A DNA stretch of 10,958 nucleotides from Ochromonadaceae sp. CCMP2298 (Eukaryota > Sar > Synurophyceae > Ochromonadales > Ochromonadaceae): positions 10,604 to 21,561 of the forward strand of contig MU633802.1 of NCBI GenBank assembly GCA_026770595.1, read 5' to 3'. The first letter of the stretch is position 1, and each line of letters opens with the position of its first letter. Positions 6,210 through 10,958 of this stretch are shown piece after piece. Under the pieces are notes generated by a model. The model was not told the DNA's origin, did not search any database, and saw only the letters and a list, made by a program, of their open reading frames with translations. The position numbers and the translations under genes were made by a program.

Positions 6210-8653
6210 TTAATAGGAGAAGAAGTACTCCACTAGTCGCTCGCATAAGCTCTTTCTGCGGTGCGGTTGCAGGTACAGCCCCTGCCCCCCCTCTTCCCCC
6301 TCCGGCACCCGGTAGCGCCCGCTGGCCAGCCGGGCCTCTTCGCGGTTGCGGGCCATCTCAGTACCCGTACTCTCTCTCTGCCTCAACCCCAAACCCACGT
6401 CCTCCCCCTCCTCACTAACCGACCCTACCGACCCCATAGTACGTACTATACCACCCCCCCCACCCGCTGATCCCCCACCCCTACCCCCCCCACCCACAAT
6501 TAGGGACCCGTCCCGTGCCATCTGTAGGTTCATATTGGACGCTAGGCGGGCAGTGAGCACCAGTACTGACAGGAGTGTGTCGGCGTTGAGGAAGCTGCCG
6601 TGGCGGTGTGAGGCGCGCTCTGCGGCGATTGGGTTAACGTATCTGAGAGGTGGAGGGGGTTTGGGGGGGAGAGGGAGGAGGAAGGTTGGTGGGGGGAGAG
6701 GGAGGAGGAAGGTTGGTCGGGGGAGAGGGAGGAGGGGGGTTGGTGGGGTGGGAGGAGAGATAGGGGAGAGAGGAAGGGGTGGGGGGCAGCGTGATGAGGG
6801 GAGCATGAGAGGACAGCGAGTTTAGTGCCCAACTGAGTGTATTATGTACTATGCTATATCTATGATTTTATTTATATCTATATTTCTATTTATCTATGCT
6901 TTATCTTTTTCTATGTGTCTATGATCTATGTGTCTCTATGATTTATGTGTCTTTTGGGACTTACTTTATGAAAAGCCAGTTGCCGTGCGTAAAATGGTGA
7001 TTTTCGATGTCCCCGCACTGCATGAATTGCTGCAATACCGACTCCTGGTTCTGGGGGGATGGGTAGAAGCCTGATGGGTGATTGTGGGTTTAATAGGTTT
7101 GTATAACATAGAGAAGGTGGGAAAAATAGGTAGGTATACCATTGAAAGGGTGAGTTAAATAGGTAAGGTGTATAGGGTCGACTAGAGAGCGGATTAGGGA
7201 GTAACCGATTAGTATCCGATTGGGGCGTATGATAAGGAGTGTGGGTTGATTAGTATCCGATTAGGGATCTATCCGATTAGGGAGTATCCGATTAGTAGAT
7301 TAGTAGGTACCTGAGACCACCACCCACGAGCACCAGGCGGCCTCTAGTCGGTCCATAGAGGGGGCGTAGGCTCCCAGCTGCAGCATGGGGCTGTGTGTGT
7401 GTGTATGTGTGTGTTTGTGGGGTGTGAGTTGTATATATATGTGGGGGTGGGGTTGGGGGAGGGTGTTGTGGGGTGGCGGGTGTTGTGGGGTGGGGTGTGG
7501 TGAATGTGTGTGTGTGTGTGTGGGGGATGTGTGATGTAAGAAACCAATTAGAGAGTAGGTTGATTAGGGTCGAATAGGGAGTCCAAAAGGGTCCCTACCT
7601 TTGGGTGTGGAAGAAGCTGGCGCCTCCGTAGGAGCCCCTCTCCGGTGCGGGGGACATAAACAGCTCCCTCTCAGCTGTCCCGCCCCCGCCCCCCCCGCTC
7701 CCATTCATGCCCCCACTCAAGCCATTCAACCCCCCCTGGGCACCGTTCAAGCCTCTCCCACTCATGCCAATACCCCCTCCGCTCACACTCCCTAAGCCCC
7801 CACCCATAGAAGTAGAGCCCATGGGTGTGGAGGAGCTAGGCGTGCCTACACCCCCACCACCCCCTATACCCCCCGTCCCTATACCCCCAATAGGAGCCAG
7901 CAGCCCCCTTTCCAGCCTAGCAGAGGAGATAAGGGGGAACTCGGCAGAGGTCATGCGCTCGTCCAGCACGGAGGATAGGGGCGGTCGCTTGGTGTGAGAG
8001 CGGGTGCCTGCTAGATAGGTGCTGTTGGGGTGGGGTATGGGGGTAGGGGTGTTGGGGGGTGGGGTGGGTATGGGGGTAGGGGTGTTGGGGAGTAGGTGGG
8101 TACGGGGGATACGTGGGTACGTGAGTGCTTGGGGTTTGTTTTGCAAGGCTTGAGTCTGCTGGGACAGGCTTCAGTACACACAGCACGAACAGTACATAGT
8201 CCACACAGCACACAGAGTACACACAGTACAGACAGTACACACAGCACATATTACACACAGTACACACAGTCCACACAGCACATAGTACACATAGTACGTA
8301 GAGTACGTACCTCTTCTGCCCCGAGTCAGACCCAAACCTCCTCCCCTGGTAGGGCGAGCGCACTGTGGAGACACCGTCCATGGATTGCATCGGGGACATT
8401 GTTTGATGAGATGGCGACACGGAGGGCGCTATCTGCGGCTATGTGCAACGGAAGGGGAGAGGGGGGAGGGCGAGATGGGAAGAGGGGGGGGTGAATAAGC
8501 ATCAAAGTGTAGGACGTCGGTTTGCATATGCAAAAGCAAGAGAAGTTGCCGAAATGCAGAGCAGATGCACCCTCTTACCGAGTTCCCGGACCCGAAGAGC
8601 ACAGACTGCGCAAAGGGGTCTTTCGACTGCGAAAAGCGGTGTCTGGAATCCAT
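6210..8653 (-). CDS. NUP35: Nup35/Nup53-family nucleoporin, six exons
   Basis: Nup35 (yeast Nup53/Nup59) is a nuclear pore inner-ring linker that dimerises through an RRM-like MPPN domain and touches the pore membrane with a C-terminal amphipathic helix. Exons on the minus strand are 8653-8579, 8438-8311, 8021-7599, 7390-7311, 7070-6965 and 6642-6210. Junction phases 0, 2, 2, 1 and 2 all agree, giving 414 residues. The MPPN domain spans about residues 222-305: WCSWVVVSGFYPSPQN, QQFMQCGDIENH, then GNWLFIKYVNPIAAERAS, matching the family's W-V-VFGFP, FxxxGxI and GNWxxIxY pattern. The protein ends KSLCERLVEYFFSY, an amphipathic helix like that closing Nup35 proteins. Residues about 100-200 and 317-335 are Gly-rich linkers. 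Only a few FG dipeptides occur. It is somewhat longer than the human protein (326), mostly in these linkers. Start ATG has A at -3 and G at +4. The exon 2/3 junction has an alternative (see findings). Confidence 0.92.
6643..6964 (-). repeat. Nup35 intron 5 (322 nt, phase 2) with 27-bp tandem repeat
   Basis: On the minus strand the donor is GTAAGT and the acceptor CTCTCAG. Adjacent to the acceptor are three 27-bp units at 6664-6690, 6691-6717 and 6718-6744, purine-rich on the + strand, which make a long polypyrimidine tract on the sense strand. Bases 6840-6955 hold degenerate TCTATG/TTTATCTAT repeats. Confidence 0.87.
7071..7310 (-). repeat. Nup35 intron 4 (240 nt, phase 1) with CCGATTAG repeats
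   Basis: The donor is GTACCT and the acceptor CCCATCAG on the sense strand. Between about 7189 and 7306 the word CCGATT occurs five times (7205, 7216, 7257, 7273 and 7288), mostly as TATCCGATTAG. The sense strand therefore reads repeated CTAATCGGATA. Confidence 0.87.
7391..7598 (-). repeat. Nup35 intron 3 (208 nt, phase 2) with GT/CA repeats and G-runs
   Basis: The donor is GTAGGG and the acceptor a CACACACACACAG run on the sense strand. This acceptor, rather than the CTGCAG 12 bases further in, is the one that keeps the nucleoporin frame open. The + strand has TG microsatellites at about 7391-7425 and 7505-7520, and a G-quadruplex-type pattern (G5, G4, G5, G3) at 7443-7463. Confidence 0.86.
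8022..8310 (-). repeat. Nup35 intron 2 (289 nt, phase 2) with degenerate CAGTACACA array
   Basis: The donor is GTACGT and the chosen acceptor CCCCAACAG. Bases 8171-8305 are a degenerate array of CAGTACACA, CAGCACA and AGTCCACA words. Bases 8024-8130 are GGGGTGTTGGGGTAG-type repeats. Both strands have long artefactual open frames here rich in repeated residues. Confidence 0.78.
8439..8578 (-). other. Nup35 intron 1 (140 nt, phase 0)
   Basis: The donor is GTAAGA after AACTCG and the acceptor TTGCACATAG. Apart from a purine-rich stretch on the + strand at 8448-8495 it has no notable repeat. Confidence 0.82.
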
Positions 8654-10435
8654 TGTCGGATGCTGGTCGACAGTTCACTGTGTGGTCGGCGAATCTGCTC
8701 AGCTTTGAAAGCACGAAAGCTGGGCTGCTCGGCTTAACCTGGAACTGACTTTGAGGCAACTGGCTGTGCAAGAGAGTGGCCCGAGCAACTGAGCAAGAAT
8801 GTGGCAAGGAAGCGTCCTTGTGATGGATGGAAGGCAACGGAAAGCAAAGGTGGGCGAAAATCTCGACTTTTTCGGTTAAAGTTTAACTTACTCAAACTTT
8901 TACTCAGCCCGATTCGGCCATTTTTTGCCCCCGATATATTTTCAAAACAGGCTACTTCCGCCGGACTCTGCTTGGGCTCAGTAGATCTACTCACTACTCA
9001 GACTGAGTAGATCAGGTGACTACGGTGGTGGACTACATCGGAAACTGCTTTCGAAGATTACTATCTTATGTCTACTTTACGGTAAAAGATTACGTAAAAT
9101 GATCAAATTTGCTAAAATTTCTATTGCATGATGAAACTCTCGGACGAAACGTTTTACCTAAATTATTAGGGTTCCTAGACAGATTTCCACCCAAATTTGG
9201 CACCGTGCAGACCGCAAAGTAGTGGCATTGTGCCGAAATAAGTGTGCCGAAAAATAAAAGAGCGCCCCGCCCTGACCGTAAGGCACGGCAAAAACTGGGC
9301 AGATTGACTGTACGTACAATGTAAATGTACCTACAATTGAAGTACAAAGCCACTCTTACACCATTTCTCTCTCCACAACAAGAGGCTTAACAAAGTAATT
9401 GGTTGGATTCGATTTAGCGCAGCATTGAACGTTATTTTAATATAATATATTCGTCGACCTCGACTCCCGGTCGGTCTTAAGGTACTGTTTTATTGATCAA
9501 GTCAGCGGTCCAAATTTTTACAAATTGTCAACATATCTGGGTTTTAATACCCTTAGTTACAGTTAGATATGGGATTAATCCTATCATATGCAGTTTAGTA
9601 CGTTACAGTTACAGTAGGCACAAAATTAGGGAATAGGGGAATTACGTTACACTTTCCCCTGTTTCGCCCAATCCTACCTTTCAATCCTCCTGTGTTTGCT
9701 CTCTCCACACTTTCATCTGTTCATTGATGCTGTAATACGACACCTCTGCACAATGTCTAAGTGCGAAGGCTAGTTTCTAAGTTGGCTGATATAGCAGTTC
9801 AGACTCTTTCATCTCTTCTCTTCTCACCCAAAAGACACTCCCATCGCTCTCGCTCTTAGGAGTTTCTGACACAAATGTACTTGCGAAAGCGGCACCCAGC
9901 AGGGGACACAGGAGAAGCAGAGTTTAGATGAACTACATGGTGCTCAATGGGAAGGCAACTCGCGTAGACTTCTGCGCAGAGCAGGGTTCCCACAGCCGCA
10001 GAGGTCCGAAGAGCAGTCGCAGGTTGCAGCAAACAGCAGCAAGCAAACAGGAAAACAAGGCAAAGGCAGGGCGACAGAAGCAAAATCAGCTACAAGATCC
10101 GGTCTTCTTTTCTCCCGCCGCACGTCATTTTGGGATATTCCCCGGCGTGGCGTGCGGGCGGCGGCTTGTAAACAAGGAGAAGGGCAAAACGCACCTCTGA
10201 ATTTTATTTTTGCAGTTTTGTCCTCGATTTTGCCTGCACCACCCCTCTCCCCAAAAGAACTGAAGATCTGATCAAGAGAGGGTTCGTGTGGCCTCAACAG
10301 CTCGATCTCAGAATCCAGTTGCTTCTCCTCAACTTGCTTTGGCTCCACTGTCTCTCAGGGGTCAGAAGAGTGGCGAGCAGGTCAGCGGGTTTAGGTGCGA
10401 TTCGTGGTTCCTAAGAGGGACTAGTTGCCGTTGCA
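8654..10435. other. Intergenic region between divergent genes
   Basis: About 1.8 kb separating the Nup35 start (-) from the start of the 10436 gene (+), so it should contain both promoters. I see no recognisable protein domain, tRNA or snRNA. Open frames on either strand (for example 9944-10348 minus and 9928-10200 plus) lack recognisable motifs and overlap each other. Bases 9080-9650 are AT-rich. Around 9555-9625 the word GTTACAGTTA recurs. A palindromic cluster at 8980-9013 is listed separately. Confidence 0.55.
8980..9013. promoter_or_regulatory. Palindromic GTAGATC/ACTCAG cluster upstream of Nup35
   Basis: AGTAGATCTACT (8980-8991) is a perfect 12-bp palindrome. GATCTACTCA (8984-8993) also pairs with TGAGTAGATC (9004-9013), and ACTCAGACTGAGT (8996-9008) is a near-palindrome, so overlapping dyads fill 34 bases about 330 bp upstream of the Nup35 ATG. 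The arrangement would suit dimeric DNA-binding protein sites or a small hairpin; the role is inference. Confidence 0.35.
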
Positions 10436-10789
10436 ATGTCCTGTCCAGTGAATGAGAGGCTCGTGCACGTTGCACTGTTCGTCGCAGCCGCTGCCTTCTA
10501 CCGACAGGTCCTCAGGAATTCATCCAAGCCCACTCATAGTAAGTCCGAGCATAGGCCGCTGGATCAGGTGCACATTGGCTTGATAGCTGCAGAGAACGAG
10601 ATTTCTATGCCTGGCTCGCCGGGCATGCGCCAAGTCTCCCCGGAGCGCCCTCTTCGAAAGAGCATTGGCTCTCCGCCTGCCACGCCCCAGAGGAATGACG
10701 ACACGAGTTTCCACTTCCTCACGCCTATCAGCAGCTCCATCTGCCTGGCCGAGCCGCTGGTGCGCAGGATCGACCAGTCCTCGGGCCAG
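10436..10789 (+). CDS. First exon of an unrecognised gene, N-terminal hydrophobic segment (partial)
   Basis: The ATG at 10436 opens 118 codons ending at a strong donor, CAG/GTAAGA, in phase 0; without splicing the frame stops three codons on (TGA 10796-10798). Residues about 10-24 (HVALFVAAAAFYRQV) are hydrophobic and could be a signal anchor or short membrane segment, followed by basic residues. Residues 58-90 are rich in SP/TP sites (GSPG, VSPERP, GSPPATPQR), suggesting proline-directed phosphorylation of a disordered region. I do not recognise the family. The GC-rich third positions resemble those of the other real exons. The rest of the gene lies beyond the window. Confidence 0.6.
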
Positions 10790-10958
10790 GTAAGATGAAC
10801 CACCCCCCTTATCCCCCCTTATCCCCCCTTACCCCCTAACATCTCTCTCCTCTCCTCTCGCCCCATCTCTCATCTCTCATCTCTCATCTCTCATCTCTCA
10901 TCTCTCATCTCTCATCTCTCATCTCTCATCTCTCATCTCTCATCTCTCATCTCTCATC
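10790..10958 (+). repeat. Intron start with CCCCCCTTAT and CATCTCT tandem repeats
   Basis: After the donor, a 10-base unit (CCCCCCTTAT type) repeats about 3.5 times at 10802-10836. A perfect 7-base repeat CATCTCT then runs from 10864 to the window end, 95 bases or about 13.6 copies, and probably continues. Like the other introns it is almost purely pyrimidine on the sense strand. Confidence 0.85.

Noticed and set aside
7189-7306. Telomere-like TTAGGG sequence
   Set aside because: ATTAGGG appears only as part of the irregular CCGATTAGGGA unit, not in tandem, and lies inside a defined intron.
7917-8420. Open frames rich in repeated Cys/Val/Leu/Tyr or His/Pro
   Set aside because: Real coding only in Nup35 exons 2 and 3; the rest is translated intron repeat.
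9122-9275. Possible box C/D snoRNA (ATGATGA at about 9123 and a downstream CTGA)
   Set aside because: The two boxes are about 140 bases apart, and no terminal stem or paired C'/D' boxes are seen.
9928-10200. 90-residue plus-strand open frame
   Set aside because: No domain, biased to Gln/Lys/Arg, overlaps the minus-strand frame; likely 5' leader sequence.
9944-10348. 134-residue minus-strand open frame between the divergent genes
   Set aside because: It starts plausibly but then becomes low-information sequence, has no recognised domain, overlaps another open frame on the opposite strand and sits in the probable promoter/leader of the 10436 gene. Transcript data could revive it.
10864-10958. 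CRISPR-like array
   Set aside because: The 7-base unit repeats without spacers in a eukaryotic intron; it is a simple tandem repeat.

Overview
The window comes from an intron-rich eukaryote, most likely a unicellular protist. Three genes have GT-AG introns whose phases join into clean reading frames, start codons sit in Kozak-like contexts, and the proteins are eukaryotic: a SWEET transporter, a Nup35/Nup53 nucleoporin and a hAT transposon. Exons are GC-rich with GC-rich third codon positions. Introns and intergenic DNA are AT-rich or low-complexity. I cannot name the species from sequence alone. An intron-rich free-living metamonad such as Kipferlia is only a guess.

Layout. 1-562: AT-rich upstream DNA. 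563-2488 (+): a four-exon SWEET/MtN3 sugar transporter gene with a long acidic, Ser/Thr-rich tail. 2489-3561: intergenic, containing a 292-bp foldback (MITE-like) element at 2952-3243. 3562-5948 (+): a gene for a secreted, Cys-containing protein of unknown function. It is split by a hAT DNA transposon at 4368-5867, exactly 1500 bp, with matching terminal inverted repeats and a perfect 8-bp target duplication CTCCAGGG. Taking away the transposon and one duplication copy puts both halves of the host gene in one frame ending at TAA 5946-5948. The same gene also has an in-frame TGA at 3991-3993, which is either a nonsense mutation or lies in a 66-nt phase-0 intron. 6210-8653 (-): a six-exon Nup35/Nup53 gene of 414 codons, convergent with the broken gene. 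8654-10435: about 1.8 kb of intergenic DNA between two divergent genes. 10436-10789 (+): first exon of an unrecognised gene that runs off the window.

The genes do not form a pathway. SWEET acts in membrane sugar transport and Nup35 in nuclear pore scaffolding. The main biological story is the hAT insertion, apparently young because both TSD copies are identical, and its internal structure: only a BED zinc-finger ORF and two large hairpins, with no catalytic core. A second pattern is that introns of all three intron-bearing genes are pyrimidine/C-rich on the sense strand whatever the gene direction, and they carry many unrelated tandem repeats.
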